Program-made: the position numbers and the translations under genes
DNA from: CBDUMN01 sp965368335
Lineage (GTDB): Bacteria; Pseudomonadota; Alphaproteobacteria; Rhodospirillales; JAPHRK01
NCBI GenBank assembly: GCA_965368335.1
Contig: CBDUMN010000005.1
Span: forward strand, 1-64,000
Direction: 5' to 3'
DNA length: 64,000 nucleotides
In this document: in pieces, positions 42,776 to 53,180 of the stretch
How the letters are laid out: each line of letters begins with the position of its first letter
Position numbering within the stretch: position 1 is the first letter of the stretch
Notes under the pieces: generated by a model
What the model was told of the DNA's origin: nothing
What the model saw: the letters and a program-made list of their open reading frames with translations, nothing else
Databases searched by the model: none

Positions 42776-45700
42776 TCAGTTTTCCTGGATTTCGGTAATT
42801 CCGGGAATCGCTTTGACGGCCTGAAGAACCGCAGGGGAAATCTTGTATCGACTTTCTAAAAGGATATCGGCCTCTTTAACCATATCCATATTGACCGTAA
42901 AACGGACGATCCCACGCCCTTTTCCTTCACGTTCGAGCACCGCCTTGACGTGCTCGATTGGGCTGGAGTTGTCGATAAACACGGTCATGCCCGCATCCGT
43001 ATCGGCTGCAACCACATCCAGAGACTTGATCGTGTTGGCGATAAAACGGACAGTTTCTCCCTCGAATTGGGCCGCGGCGGCGACGTAAATATTGTTGCCA
43101 ACCTCCAAAAGCTCTCCTGCGGCGGCCAATTGTTCGGAGAAAACCGTGATTTCGTAGCCGCCCGTGGCGTCTGACATACTGACAAACGCGAATTTGTTGC
43201 CTTTTTGCGATGTCCTGACCTTTTTGCAGGTTACGGTTCCTGCAAGGTGAACCGGGCGCGACTCCCCTTCCCTCAAAATTTCAGAATAGGTCTCGACCTG
43301 AAGTCGCTTGAGACTCTTTCCGTATGCATCGAGAGGATGGGCCGAAAGATAGAAGCCGATGGCGTCGAATTCGTTTCTCAGCCGCTCCATTAAGGGCCAG
43401 TCGGGCCGGTCGGGGAGTTTGGCGGCAGCCTTCGTGGCGGCATCGTCCATGCCAAACATGCCAATCTGAGCATCGTTTCGCTCCCGCGTCGCCGTGGCCG
43501 CGTGACGAAGAATGGTTTCCAGCCCATCGAAAGCCTTGGCCCGATTTCGCTCAATGCTATCGAAGCCTCCACCTTTAACGAGATTTTCAAGCTGGCGCTT
43601 GTTGATGAGCTTGGTGTCGATGCGATTGGCGAAGTCGAAAGGTTCTTTGAAGGGGCCGTTAGCCTCTCGTTCGCTGACCACAGCCTCCATGGCTGCTTCA
43701 CCGACATTTTTGACCGCTGCCAAGGCATACCAGATGAAGCGATTGCCCTCCCCGTCTTTCGCCACCTTAAAAGTTACATCAGAATTGTTGATGTCGGGTG
43801 GCATCAGTTTGACGGCCAAGCGGTCCAGCTCTTGGCGGAAAACATTCAGCTTGTCGGTATTGTTCATATCGAGCGTCATCGAGGCCGCCAGGAACTCAAC
43901 CGGGTAGTTCGCTTTCAGGTAGGCGGTTTGATAAGCCACCAGGGCATAGGCCGCCGCATGGGACTTATTGAAGCCGTAGCCGGCGAACTTGTTGACCTGA
44001 TCGAAAATATCCGACGCCTTTTGCCCCGGCACCCCACGCGCTTCGGCCCCATCGACGAACAACTTCCGTTGCTTATCCATCTCCTCCTTGATCTTTTTAC
44101 CCATGGCGCGGCGCAGAAGGTCGGCGCCGCCGAGCGTATAGCCCGAGAGTTCCTGGGCAATCTGCATCACCTGTTCCTGGTAAATCATGATCCCGTAGGT
44201 TTCTTCCAGGATGGGTTTCAAGGTCGGGTAGAGGTAGTCCGGTTCTTCTTCTCCGTGCTTACGGCGAATATAGCTTGGGATGTTGTCCATCGGGCCCGGA
44301 CGATAGAGAGCCACAACAGCAATAAGGTCTTCCAGGCTATCAGGCTTCATGTTGCGCAATACGTCACGCATCCCGGCCGATTCCAACTGGAATACGCCGG
44401 TTGTTTCACCGCGCGCCAGCATTTCAAACGTTGGCTGGTCGTCGAACGGTAGGTTGGAGAGATCAATCTCCTCGCCGGTCATCGCCTTTATGTTGTTCAG
44501 GGCGGTTGAGAGAACGGTTAGGGTTTTTAGGCCCAAAAAGTCGAATTTGATCAGGCCGGTGGACTCGACGTATTTCATATTGAACTGCGTCACCGGCATG
44601 TCCGAGCGTGGATCGCGGTAAAGCGGCACCAACTGATCAAGCGGACGGTCGCCAATCACCACACCGGCCGCATGGGTTGAGGCATGGCGGTAAAGCCCCT
44701 CGAGACGTTTGGCGATAGAGAAGAGTTGAGCGACTTTCTCTTCCTCGGCAATCATCTCCCGAAGCTGAGGCTCCCCTTCAATCGCTTCGGTCAGCGTTAC
44801 CGGATTGGCCGGATTGGCCGGGATCAGTTTGGAGATGCGATCTACTTGCCCATAAGGCATTTCGAGCACCCGCCCGACGTCCCTTACGGCAGCTTTCGCC
44901 TGCAGCTTACCAAACGTGATGATTTGGGCGACATGGTCATAACCGTATTTGTCCTGTACGTACTTGATCACCTCTTCCCGCCGGTCCTGGCAGAAATCGA
45001 TATCGAAGTCGGGCATGGACACACGTTCGGGATTGAGAAAACGTTCGAATAGAAGGCCGAAACGCAAGGGATCCAGATCGGTAATAGTCAATGCCCAGGC
45101 GACACAGGACCCTGCTCCCGACCCACGGCCCGGCCCGACGGGAATATCGTTCTCCTTGGCCCAGGCGATAAAGTCGGCAACGATGAGAAAGTAGCCGGGA
45201 AAGCCCATCTGGACGATAATGTCCAATTCATAGTCGAGGCGCTCGAAATATGGCCGTCCGGCGGCTTGGCGCTCTTTATCGCTCATGTCTTCGGTGTAGA
45301 CTTGGGCTTCTAGCCGGAGTTTTAGGCCTTCTTTGGATTGATGACGCAATTCATCTTCTTCCGTGCGCCCTTCTCCGCAGTCGTAAGGCGGCAAAAGCGG
45401 GTCGACGTATTCATTCATGAAGGCGCAGCGCCGGGCAATAACCAAAGTGTTATCAATGGCTTCAGGCAAATCACTGAAAAGCTGAATCATTTCTTCGGCG
45501 GTCTTGAACCGATGATTGACCGTCAATCGGCGGCGTTCGTCCTGGCTGACGTAATTGCCACCTGCAATACAGAGCAATGCATCGTGAGCCTCATACATTT
45601 CCGAAGAAACAAAGAAGGCCTCGTTGGTGGCAACCAGTGGAATGTCGTGTTTAAAAGCGAGATCGATAAACTGCTTTTCGGTCTTGGCCTCGTCCGGAAC

Positions 45701-46264
45701 CCCATGGCGCATGATCTCCATATAGAGGCGGCCCGGAAAATACTCCGTCAACTTGAGCAGGATTTCTTCGGCTTGCTCGAAATGTTCTCGCACCAGCGCC
45801 TGGCCGATGCTGCCTTGCGGGCCGCCGGTCAGGGCAATCAGGCCATCGGTTAGGCCTTCAAGCGCCGCTAAGGGGATTTGCGGCTCCGCATTGTCCTCCG
45901 TTTCCAAGTAGGCCTTGCTCACCAGCTTCATGATGTTGGCGTAGCCGGTCTCGTTTTGGACGAGCAGAACCAGTTGTTCCGGCTCGGGCGGACGGCTCGA
46001 TCGTTTGCTGAGTGCGCCCCCGTCTCCATCATCGACGGCCTGGGGAGTGATGCCAAGTTGACAGCCGAGAATGGGCTGGATGCCGCCGCCTTTCGCCGCA
46101 CCGGAAAACTCGATGGCGCCGAACATATTGTTGGTATCGGTCACGGCCAGAGCGGGCATTTTCATGCCCTGGCACTGCTTAACGAGCTCTTTGACCTGTA
46201 TTGCGCCTTCAGAAAGCGAATAGGCCGTATGAACCCTTAAATGAACGAAACCTGCATGCGACAT
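42776..46264 (-). CDS. dnaE: DNA polymerase III alpha subunit DnaE
   Basis: 1162 residues from the ATG at 46264 ('MSHAGFVHLRVHTAYSLSEG'); the frame is open 51 bases further, but the PHP domain start fixes this choice. Replicative polymerase. Order: PHP domain (about 1-270), palm with catalytic Asp pair in 'SMPDFDIDFCQDRREEVI' (about 430), fingers with 'HAAGVVIGDRPLDQLVPL', helix-hairpin-helix, then an OB fold near 1000 ('VHLAGTVTCKKVRTSQKGNK'). Same strand as lolD and lolC, 69 bp downstream of lolD. Confidence 0.98.
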   Translation of the reverse strand: MSHAGFVHLRVHTAYSLSEGAIQVKELVKQCQGMKMPALAVTDTNNMFGAIEFSGAAKGGGIQPILGCQLGITPQAVDDGDGGALSKRSSRPPEPEQLVLLVQNETGYANIMKLVSKAYLETEDNAEPQIPLAALEGLTDGLIALTGGPQGSIGQALVREHFEQAEEILLKLTEYFPGRLYMEIMRHGVPDEAKTEKQFIDLAFKHDIPLVATNEAFFVSSEMYEAHDALLCIAGGNYVSQDERRRLTVNHRFKTAEEMIQLFSDLPEAIDNTLVIARRCAFMNEYVDPLLPPYDCGEGRTEEDELRHQSKEGLKLRLEAQVYTEDMSDKERQAAGRPYFERLDYELDIIVQMGFPGYFLIVADFIAWAKENDIPVGPGRGSGAGSCVAWALTITDLDPLRFGLLFERFLNPERVSMPDFDIDFCQDRREEVIKYVQDKYGYDHVAQIITFGKLQAKAAVRDVGRVLEMPYGQVDRISKLIPANPANPVTLTEAIEGEPQLREMIAEEEKVAQLFSIAKRLEGLYRHASTHAAGVVIGDRPLDQLVPLYRDPRSDMPVTQFNMKYVESTGLIKFDFLGLKTLTVLSTALNNIKAMTGEEIDLSNLPFDDQPTFEMLARGETTGVFQLESAGMRDVLRNMKPDSLEDLIAVVALYRPGPMDNIPSYIRRKHGEEEPDYLYPTLKPILEETYGIMIYQEQVMQIAQELSGYTLGGADLLRRAMGKKIKEEMDKQRKLFVDGAEARGVPGQKASDIFDQVNKFAGYGFNKSHAAAYALVAYQTAYLKANYPVEFLAASMTLDMNNTDKLNVFRQELDRLAVKLMPPDINNSDVTFKVAKDGEGNRFIWYALAAVKNVGEAAMEAVVSEREANGPFKEPFDFANRIDTKLINKRQLENLVKGGGFDSIERNRAKAFDGLETILRHAATATRERNDAQIGMFGMDDAATKAAAKLPDRPDWPLMERLRNEFDAIGFYLSAHPLDAYGKSLKRLQVETYSEILREGESRPVHLAGTVTCKKVRTSQKGNKFAFVSMSDATGGYEITVFSEQLAAAGELLEVGNNIYVAAAAQFEGETVRFIANTIKSLDVVAADTDAGMTVFIDNSSPIEHVKAVLEREGKGRGIVRFTVNMDMVKEADILLESRYKISPAVLQAVKAIPGITEIQEN

Positions 46265-46309
46265 GGCATTAGAAAAACATGGGCCGTCGAGAGGACCAAC
46301 AAAAAGGTT

Positions 46310-46325
46310 TTCCACAGCTGTGGAA
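46310..46325. promoter_or_regulatory. Perfect 16-bp palindrome upstream of dnaE
   Basis: TTCCACAGCTGTGGAA lies in the 69-bp lolD-dnaE gap, 46 bp before the dnaE ATG. The half TTTTCCACA differs from a DnaA box (TTATCCACA) at one base. It may be an operator; as RNA it has no loop and would be a poor hairpin. Confidence 0.4.
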
Positions 46326-46333
46326 GGAACCGG

Positions 46334-47035
46334 TTAAAGTTCTTTAAGTGCCCCATCTTCAAGGGTTACGGCGCGATCCATGCGTTTTGCCAAATCGGGA
46401 TTATGCGTCGCGATCAGAGCGGCGAGGCCCGAGCCTTTAACCAGCTTAAGCAGCAGATTGAAAACCGATTCGGCGGTATGGGGATCGAGGTTGCCCGTCG
46501 GCTCGTCGGCCAGCAGGAGCCAGGGGGCATTGGCGAGCGCCCTGGCAATGGCGACGCGCTGCTGTTCCCCGCCCGAAAGCTGGCCCGGGCGATGTTCGGC
46601 GCGATCACTCAACCCCATATAATCGAGAAGCTCCATGGCTCGGACGGCTGCTTCCGCTTTTCCAAGACCATTGATGATTTGGGGCAGAACGATATTTTCA
46701 AGCGCTGAAAACTCGGCCAAAAGATGGTGGTATTGGTATACGAAGCCGAGATTTTTGCGGCGGATTTCCGTGCGCTTGCCTTCCGGTAGATTTTTGCACT
46801 CCTGGCCGCAAAGCGTAATCTCCCCTTCCTGTGGGCGATCCAGCAAGCCCGCAACATGCAATAAGGTGGATTTGCCGGAACCCGAGGGGCCGACGAGTGC
46901 GACGATTTCGCCCTTTTTGACCCGCAAGTCGGCTGAAGAGAGGATTTCGAGAATTTTGCCGCCCTGCTGATAGGTACGCCGGACGCCTTTCAGTTCCAAA
47001 GCGACGTCGCCGTAGCTGAAGAGATCGTCACTCAT
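46334..47035 (-). CDS. lolD: Lipoprotein-release ABC transporter ATPase LolD
   Basis: 233 residues. Walker A 'GPSGSGKST', signature '[15 protein letters not shown]', Walker B '[12 protein letters not shown]', His switch 'IATHN'. It powers extraction of outer-membrane lipoproteins to LolA. The start overlaps the lolC stop by eight bases. Confidence 0.95.
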   Translation of the reverse strand: MSDDLFSYGDVALELKGVRRTYQQGGKILEILSSADLRVKKGEIVALVGPSGSGKSTLLHVAGLLDRPQEGEITLCGQECKNLPEGKRTEIRRKNLGFVYQYHHLLAEFSALENIVLPQIINGLGKAEAAVRAMELLDYMGLSDRAEHRPGQLSGGEQQRVAIARALANAPWLLLADEPTGNLDPHTAESVFNLLLKLVKGSGLAALIATHNPDLAKRMDRAVTLEDGALKEL

Positions 47036-48281
47036 AACGCAGCGCCTCCACAGGGTCCAAGCGGGCGGCCCGCCAAGACGGATAGAGGGTGGCGAGGAAG
47101 GAAAGCCCCAGTCCCATCAGAACGACAGAGACAACCTCGTTGAAATCGACAATGGCGGGGAGCTTGGAGAGGAAATAGATTTCCGCGGCGAAAAGCTCGG
47201 TGCCGGTAATGGCCTGAATTCCCTGGCGAATGCTTTCGATATTGCTGGCGAATGCCAACCCGAGAAGAGAGCCCGCAAGCGTTCCTATCACCCCGACGCT
47301 CGCCCCGCTGATCAGGAATATCCGCATGATCATGCCGCGCGATGCGCCCATGGTGCGCAGGATGGCGATATCTTGGCCCTTGTCTTTGACCAACATGATA
47401 AGGCTGGAAATAATATTGAAGGCCGCTACCACAATAATCAGGGTCAGGATGAGGAACATGACATTGCGCTCCACCTGAAGCGCATTGAAGAAACTGGCGT
47501 TGGTCTGTTGCCAATCCAAAACTCGAATGCCGCCGCCCACTTCATCATACAGCCGATCATAAAGCCCTAAAGACGTCCTGTAGGCGGTGTCCGGGTCTCT
47601 GACCATAGCTTCCAGGTAGGAAACCTTGTTGGGCAAGCGGAAGTACTTTTGAGCGGCATCAAGAGGCATATAGACGAAGGATGAGTCGTATTCATGCATT
47701 CCCACGTCAAACGTGCCGACAATGGTATACCCCGCCATGCGCGGCATGGTGCCAAAGGCCGTTACGTTCCCTTTTGGTGAAATGATCGTAATTTTTTCGC
47801 CAAGCTGCAGGCCGAGTTTACGCGCCAAACGGTATCCGACAACCACCGAATTGCCAGTGAAATCTTCAAGGCGACCTTCACGCATGTTGTCGACGACGAT
47901 CTTGCGGGCCGCCAAGTCGGAAGGACGCAGGCCCCGCACCAAAGCACCGGAGGCGTTCCCCTTGCCACTGACCATCACCTGCCCTTCGATCATCGGGGTG
48001 ACGTGTAAAACGTCTTCATCGCCCTTGATGACGGCAGCCAATCGGTCGTAGTCACCCAGCCCTTGAGCCGACCCGGCGACGGTGACATGACCATTCAGCC
48101 CTAAAATTCGCGTGAGAAGCTCCTGACGGAAGCCATTCATCACCGACATGACGATGATCAGCGTCGCCACGCCCAAAGCAATGCCGAGCAAGGAGAACCA
48201 GGCGATAACGGAAATAAACCCCTCCCTGCGTCGGGCGCGCAGGTATCGTAGGGCGACCATCCATTCAAAGGGAGAAAACAA
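47028..48281 (-). CDS. lolC: Lipoprotein-release ABC transporter permease LolC/LolE
   Basis: 417 residues with an N-terminal TM, a periplasmic domain of about 220 residues and three C-terminal TM segments (MacB/FtsX-type). '[20 protein letters not shown]' at the start and '[15 protein letters not shown]' (coupling helix) are typical. With one permease gene it probably forms a homodimer (LolF-like) with LolD. Lies nine bases after proS. Confidence 0.93.
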   Translation of the reverse strand: MFSPFEWMVALRYLRARRREGFISVIAWFSLLGIALGVATLIIVMSVMNGFRQELLTRILGLNGHVTVAGSAQGLGDYDRLAAVIKGDEDVLHVTPMIEGQVMVSGKGNASGALVRGLRPSDLAARKIVVDNMREGRLEDFTGNSVVVGYRLARKLGLQLGEKITIISPKGNVTAFGTMPRMAGYTIVGTFDVGMHEYDSSFVYMPLDAAQKYFRLPNKVSYLEAMVRDPDTAYRTSLGLYDRLYDEVGGGIRVLDWQQTNASFFNALQVERNVMFLILTLIIVVAAFNIISSLIMLVKDKGQDIAILRTMGASRGMIMRIFLISGASVGVIGTLAGSLLGLAFASNIESIRQGIQAITGTELFAAEIYFLSKLPAIVDFNEVVSVVLMGLGLSFLATLYPSWRAARLDPVEALRYE

Positions 48282-48289
48282 AACCGGCG

Positions 48290-49609
48290 TTACTCCGTAA
48301 AGCGAGCGAGCGCGGATTCGAGGGAAACCTCTTCTTTTTCCCCCGTTGCCCGGTTTTTGATTTCCACCTTGCCTTCTTTAAGGCCGCGCGGCCCAACGAT
48401 CATTTGCCAGGGAATGCCGATCAGGTCCATATCGGCAAATTTACCGCCCGCTCTTTCGTTGCGGTCGTCATAGAGTACATCGAGACCACAGGATTTCAGG
48501 GTGGCATTGATATCTTCGCAGGTGGCGTCACATTCTTCGTCGCCGGTACGCAAGTTGATCAAGCCCACTTGGAACGGGGCTACGGCTTCCGGCCAGATGA
48601 TGCCGTTGTCGTCGTGTGACGCCTCTATGATCGCGCCGACCAGCCTTGAGACGCCAATACCATAAGAGCCCATTTCCACGGCGATTTCCTTGCCATCGGC
48701 GGTGTTCACAACGGCGTTTAACGGGTCGGAATACTTGGTGCCGAAGTTGAAAATATGGCCGACCTCAATGCCGCGGGCGGAAATCAGGTCGTCGCCCAAT
48801 TCTTTTTCCTTAGCCGGATCGTGCATCTCATCGGTTGCGGCATAATGGCTGGTGAATTTGTCTACCGTAGCCTGGAGACCATCGTAGTTAGCGTAATCGA
48901 CGGCGTTCTCTTCGATCTCCAAATCCATGTAAGCCTTATGGCAAAAGACCTGGGATTCGCCGGTTTCCGCAAGGATCAAAAACTCGTGGCTCATATCGCC
49001 GCCGATGGGTCCGGTATCGGCTTGCATGGGAATCGCCTTAAGGCCCATACGCTGAAAAGTCTTCAAGTAAGCCACGAACATTTGATTGTAAGACTTTCTA
49101 GCCCCTTCTTTATCGAGATCGAAGGAGTAGCTGTCTTTCATCAGGAACTCACGGCCGCGCATAACCCCAAAACGAGGACGGACCTCGTCGCGGAACTTCC
49201 ATTGAATATGATAAAGCAGCTTCGGCAAATCCTTGTAACTACGAATGTAGCTGCGGAAGATTTCCGTGATCATCTCTTCGTTGGTCGGGCCGAATAACAT
49301 TTCGCGATCGTGACGATCGGTAATGCGAAGCATTTCTTTGCCGTAATCATCGTAGCGCCCACTCTCCCGCCAGATTTCGGCAGGCTGAATGGTCGGCATC
49401 AGCAATTCCTGCGCTCCGGCTTTATCCTGCTCTTCCCGGACGATTTGCTCGACCTTTTTCAGCACTTTGAAACCCAGCGGCAGCCAGGAGTAAATACCGG
49501 CGCTCGACTGACGGATCATCCCGGCCCGCAGCATCAAACGATGAGAAACGATTTGGGCCTCGTTGGGGGTTTCCTTCAAGGTCGGTAGGAAGAAACTTGA
49601 GCGGCGCAT
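48290..49609 (-). CDS. proS: Prolyl-tRNA synthetase ProS, short alphaproteobacterial form
   Basis: 439 residues, class II synthetase. Motif 2 region '[20 protein letters not shown]' and motif 3 '[15 protein letters not shown]' are intact, with the C-terminal anticodon domain. Compared with the roughly 570-residue E. coli enzyme, the editing insertion (INS) is reduced to a short segment, so Ala-tRNA-Pro must be cleared by a separate ProXp-type deacylase, not in this window. Minus-strand, upstream of lolC. Confidence 0.97.
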   Translation of the reverse strand: MRRSSFFLPTLKETPNEAQIVSHRLMLRAGMIRQSSAGIYSWLPLGFKVLKKVEQIVREEQDKAGAQELLMPTIQPAEIWRESGRYDDYGKEMLRITDRHDREMLFGPTNEEMITEIFRSYIRSYKDLPKLLYHIQWKFRDEVRPRFGVMRGREFLMKDSYSFDLDKEGARKSYNQMFVAYLKTFQRMGLKAIPMQADTGPIGGDMSHEFLILAETGESQVFCHKAYMDLEIEENAVDYANYDGLQATVDKFTSHYAATDEMHDPAKEKELGDDLISARGIEVGHIFNFGTKYSDPLNAVVNTADGKEIAVEMGSYGIGVSRLVGAIIEASHDDNGIIWPEAVAPFQVGLINLRTGDEECDATCEDINATLKSCGLDVLYDDRNERAGGKFADMDLIGIPWQMIVGPRGLKEGKVEIKNRATGEKEEVSLESALARFTE

Positions 49610-49743
49610 GCAATCCTCGCAAACGGTCTTAAATCAAGACGAATCATCTGGTCGCGACTTTAGGGAAAGCAACCGGACAAAACAATGGGAGTCCGTTGGG
49701 ATTGTCAAAAAATCGTGGCTTTTTTGGGGCTTATCACAAGCGA

Positions 49744-51033
49744 TCAGCGTTTCTTGTAAAATTCCCGGCAGGCGGCAGCGATTTCCGCTTCGTCTTCACG
49801 GCCCAGGAGTTCTCCATTGAGGTATAACCGTTTGTTGTTCAGGTTGAACCGTACTTTACCGACCTTAAAGGACCCGCTCGGTGTTTTAGCCGCTTTTTTA
49901 TAGGTTGAAATAAGGTCGCTATTGGCTGTCGTGGCTTCGCTGGCGGCTTCTTCCGTCTCACTGGCGCTAGATGAGAGAGTTGATGCTGCAGACCGAAGGT
50001 CGCTAACCGTTGCCTCTTCTGCATAGCCAATGCCTTCGGCAGCAGAAACCGCTTCTTCGGCGGCTGTTTGAGCTGCCGCTCCGTCGCTATTGGCAACGGC
50101 TGTTTCTGCCGATGAGACAGCGGTCGTTACGGTCTCAACGGCCGTATTGGCTTCTTCCAAACTGTCGTAAGCGGTTTCCATGGCCGTTTTGAGGGCATCG
50201 TTACTTTTATCGGCCTGATAAGCATCAACCGCAGCATCATAAGCCTCCCGAGCATCTTGCTGAAGGGACTCCGCCCCGCTTAAGGCTTCCTGTGCTGAAT
50301 AGAGAGAGGCCTGAGCCGAGGCTTTCGAAGCCGACGATGCAGCGCTTGTCGCTTGGGAAGCTTTAGTATCCCCATCAATGGCTTCATCAGATGCCTCGGC
50401 GGAAGAATTTGCGGCGCTCGAACTTGATGAAACCTGGGTATAGACAGACTGAGCCTCGGATAGATCGGTTTCGGCGGTTTCAAGCGTCGCGATGGCGTCG
50501 TTCAAAGTATCTTTCAATGCATCTTTTGTCGCTGGCGTTCTATTTTCATAGGCCTCCAGGGCCGTTTCATAGTCTCCAAGCGCGGTATCGTAGGTTGATT
50601 GGGCGTTGTCATAGACTGCCTGGGCGGCCTCGGCTGTCGTTTCGGCTTCGCTTGCAGCAGAAAGAGCGGAACTGGCCGCCGCAACTGCTTTTGCCGACGC
50701 GGTTGCCGCCGCTTGGGCGGCTTTGGCTTTTTCCTCAGGTGCGCCCATATAGCGCCCTGCATCGATGGAAATATCGAAGGTGATTTCATCGGGCAGCTTG
50801 AAATTCATCCCGCCTTGCAGATCTGCCGGAGCGACTTTTTTTCCGCGCACATCAACGCCTGGTCTGTATTCGACATCCGCCCGGGCTTGATGATTAACCA
50901 GCCGATTGCAGATGCGTTTGGAGACCTTGATCTTTTGTTTGACCGGTTCGGTTGCCTGCTCTCCTCCTTCTTCAGCAAATGAATTTGGAGATAGGCCAAG
51001 CAAAACCAGTGAAATCGGTAGCAGCCATTTCAT
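49744..51033 (-). CDS. Secreted protein with a large Ala/Ser-rich coiled-coil insert
   Basis: 429 residues with a signal peptide ('WLLPISLVLLGLSPNSFAEE'). Residues 40-97 ('ICNRLVNHQARADVEYRPGV' and on to 'DAGRYMG') and 383-429 ('KVRFNLNNKRLYLNGELLGR') resemble the two halves of a small conserved exported alphaproteobacterial protein of about 150 residues. Between them, about 98-382 is low-complexity Ala/Ser/Thr/Glu sequence with a heptad-like pattern, probably long helices. Function unknown. It lies between proS and the NCS2 permease, divergent from the latter. Confidence 0.75.
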   Translation of the reverse strand: MKWLLPISLVLLGLSPNSFAEEGGEQATEPVKQKIKVSKRICNRLVNHQARADVEYRPGVDVRGKKVAPADLQGGMNFKLPDEITFDISIDAGRYMGAPEEKAKAAQAAATASAKAVAAASSALSAASEAETTAEAAQAVYDNAQSTYDTALGDYETALEAYENRTPATKDALKDTLNDAIATLETAETDLSEAQSVYTQVSSSSSAANSSAEASDEAIDGDTKASQATSAASSASKASAQASLYSAQEALSGAESLQQDAREAYDAAVDAYQADKSNDALKTAMETAYDSLEEANTAVETVTTAVSSAETAVANSDGAAAQTAAEEAVSAAEGIGYAEEATVSDLRSAASTLSSSASETEEAASEATTANSDLISTYKKAAKTPSGSFKVGKVRFNLNNKRLYLNGELLGREDEAEIAAACREFYKKR

Positions 51034-51130
51034 CTTGAGGACTCTACTCTTTGGCGCTTAACAAAGACCTAAAACCACGGTAGCGTGTTTTCGATTGGGA
51101 AGGATAATTATTAATCCGGGGGCCGCCAAG

Positions 51131-52426
51131 ATGGATGCTTTCTTCAAGCTTCAAGACCATGGAACCGACATCAAAACCGAATTGATGGCGGGGCTGACGA
51201 CTTTTCTGACCATGGCTTATATCGTTTTCGTCAATCCTTCCATACTGGCGCAAACGGGCATGGACCAGGGGGCGGTCTTTGTCGCCACTTGTTTGGCCGC
51301 GGCTATCGGCACGGCAATTATGGGGCTTTGGGCTAATTATCCCGTCGCCCTCGCACCCGGCATGGGGCTGAACGCCTTTTTCACTTACGGCGTTGTGCTC
51401 GGCATGGGCCATAGTTGGCAGATCGCCTTAGGTGCGGTTTTTCTTTCCGGGGTCATCTTTTTGGCCTTGAGCATTCTTCCGGTGCGCGAATGGATCATCA
51501 ACAGTATCCCCCACTCTCTCAAGATGGCCATCGCCGCAGGGATCGGTCTTTTTCTTGCGATTATTGCACTTAAAAACGCCGGCATCGTCGTCGATCATCC
51601 GGCTACATTGGTGACCATTGGCGACATCAAAAAGCCCGAGGCGCTTTTGGCCGTTTTCGGTTTTATCGTCATGGCGGCCCTTTACGCCCGGAAAGTTCCC
51701 GGCTCAATCGTTATCGCTATACTGCTCACCTCGGCCCTCGGGATCGTCTTTGGCGTTTCGACCTTTGGCGGCGTGGTATCCGCTCCTCCCAGCCTGACGC
51801 CAACTTTGATGCAGATGGATATCATGGGAGCCATCGAAGCCGGATTGGTTGGCGTGGTTATCGCCTTTTTATTCGTCGATCTGTTCGATACGGCAGGAAC
51901 CTTGGTCGCCGTTGCCCATCAGGGAAAGCTGTTAGATGAAAATGAACGTCTGCCCCGCTTGGGACGGGCTTTAATGGCCGACAGCACGGCTTCCATCGCC
52001 GGGTCCATGCTCGGCACTTCAACAACGACCAGCTACATCGAAAGCGCATCGGGCATCAATGCAGGCGGTCGCACCGGTTTAACCGCTGTCACCGTTGCCA
52101 TACTGTTCCTTGCCTGTCTGTTCTTCTCGCCATTGGCAGGCAGCGTTCCGGCCTTTGCGACGGCCCCCGCCCTGCTCTTTGTCGCCTGCCTCATGGTGCG
52201 CGGAATTACCCATATCGACTGGGACGACGTAACCGAAGTCGCGCCCGCAGTCGTTACCGCGGTTTGTATGCCCCTCACCTTCTCGATTGCGACCGGGATT
52301 GGCTGCGGTTTCATTGCATATGCCGCAATCAAGCTTCTGGCTGGTCGGCTTCAGGATTTAACTCCCGCCGTTTGCGTTTTAGCAGCCGCCTTTATCCTGA
52401 AGTTCTATTTTCTCGGGGCCGGTTAA
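51131..52426 (+). CDS. NCS2-family purine permease (AzgA-like, COG2252)
   Basis: 431 residues from the ATG at 51131 ('MDAFFKLQDHGTDIKTELMA'); an upstream extension to 51095 is not likely. About 13 TM segments. The conserved 'GLTTFLTMAYIVFVNPSIL', 'ALAPGMGLNAFF' and 'LFVDLFDTAGTLVAVAHQGK' segments fit adenine/hypoxanthine/guanine proton symporters. Precise purine preference is not predictable. Its 3' end overlaps tag by four bases on the opposite strand. Confidence 0.93.
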   Translation: MDAFFKLQDHGTDIKTELMAGLTTFLTMAYIVFVNPSILAQTGMDQGAVFVATCLAAAIGTAIMGLWANYPVALAPGMGLNAFFTYGVVLGMGHSWQIALGAVFLSGVIFLALSILPVREWIINSIPHSLKMAIAAGIGLFLAIIALKNAGIVVDHPATLVTIGDIKKPEALLAVFGFIVMAALYARKVPGSIVIAILLTSALGIVFGVSTFGGVVSAPPSLTPTLMQMDIMGAIEAGLVGVVIAFLFVDLFDTAGTLVAVAHQGKLLDENERLPRLGRALMADSTASIAGSMLGTSTTTSYIESASGINAGGRTGLTAVTVAILFLACLFFSPLAGSVPAFATAPALLFVACLMVRGITHIDWDDVTEVAPAVVTAVCMPLTFSIATGIGCGFIAYAAIKLLAGRLQDLTPAVCVLAAAFILKFYFLGAG

Positions 52427-52983
52427 TCTTCCCGGTAAAAATCTTCCCCGACCGACAACCAGGGAGGATTGAGCTTGGCGATTGCCGCATAGGTCGGGCA
52501 GTCAGGACTATGGACGCCCGGAAGGTAGCCGAGGCTCATTAAAAACTCACCGGTGATTTCTCCACCGGTGAACTTGAAGGTCTTTTTGAAAAGTTTCACC
52601 CATTGGCTTTTCTTCAGCGGATGGTTAGAGGCTATCCAGGCATCGAACGAGCCGTGTTCTTCTCTTAAGCTCTGAATACGTTTGGCGTTTTCGATTATCG
52701 CATCGATTTTCAGTCGATTGCGGATGATCCCCGTATCGTTTAACAAACGCTGCCGCTCATGCTCACCGTAGGCTGCGACTGTATTGAGCTGAAATCCCTC
52801 GAAGGCCTTAAAAATCGCCTCACGTTTTTTTAAGATGGTCAGCCAGGAAAGCCCGGCCTGAAAGATTTCAAGCGCCAGCCGTTCGAGCAAAACGTCATCG
52901 TCTTTCTGCGGAAAGCCGTATTCCCTATCGTGATATGGCTGATGATAAGGGTCACCCTTGGCGGCGTCACAATACCAATTCAT
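52423..52983 (-). CDS. tag: DNA-3-methyladenine glycosylase I (Tag)
   Basis: 186 residues from the ATG at 52983 ('MNWYCDAAKGDPYHQPYHDR'), matching the family N terminus; the frame to 53034 lies over DUF1467. It excises 3-methyladenine. 'YHDREYGFP' with its zinc ligands, 'IFQAGLSWLTILKKR' and the C-terminal 'GYLPGVHSPDCPTY' are present. The ATG overlaps the DUF1467 stop by four bases, so it is read from that operon. Confidence 0.95.
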   Translation of the reverse strand: MNWYCDAAKGDPYHQPYHDREYGFPQKDDDVLLERLALEIFQAGLSWLTILKKREAIFKAFEGFQLNTVAAYGEHERQRLLNDTGIIRNRLKIDAIIENAKRIQSLREEHGSFDAWIASNHPLKKSQWVKLFKKTFKFTGGEITGEFLMSLGYLPGVHSPDCPTYAAIAKLNPPWLSVGEDFYRED

Positions 52984-53174
52984 GCATTCACCCTCACCAG
53001 ATCGGAGGTAAAGACCAAGTAGAGAACGCCCCAAAGCACCGCAGCTAAAACCGTAGTGACGGCGAGGCGTTTCAATAGGTTGGGCTTGGGCTTGTCATCG
53101 GTTCTTCCCGCCGCCATAACGGCGAGGAAGACCAACCACCAAACGACCAGATAGGCAACGACTTCAACGAGCAA
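52980..53174 (-). CDS. DUF1467 small membrane protein
   Basis: 64 residues with two TM segments ('VAYLVVWWLVFLAVMAAG' and 'LAVTTVLAAVLWGVLYLVF') and a short polar loop. DUF1467 proteins are of unknown function and in alphaproteobacteria regularly lie between mce and proS, as nearly here. Confidence 0.82.
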   Translation of the reverse strand: MLVEVVAYLVVWWLVFLAVMAAGRTDDKPKPNLLKRLAVTTVLAAVLWGVLYLVFTSDLVRVNA

Positions 53175-53180
53175 GGGAAC

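Noticed and set aside
52983..53034. Longer N terminus for tag starting at 53034
   Set aside because: The extra residues lie over DUF1467 and the conserved protein begins at MNWYCDAAKG.
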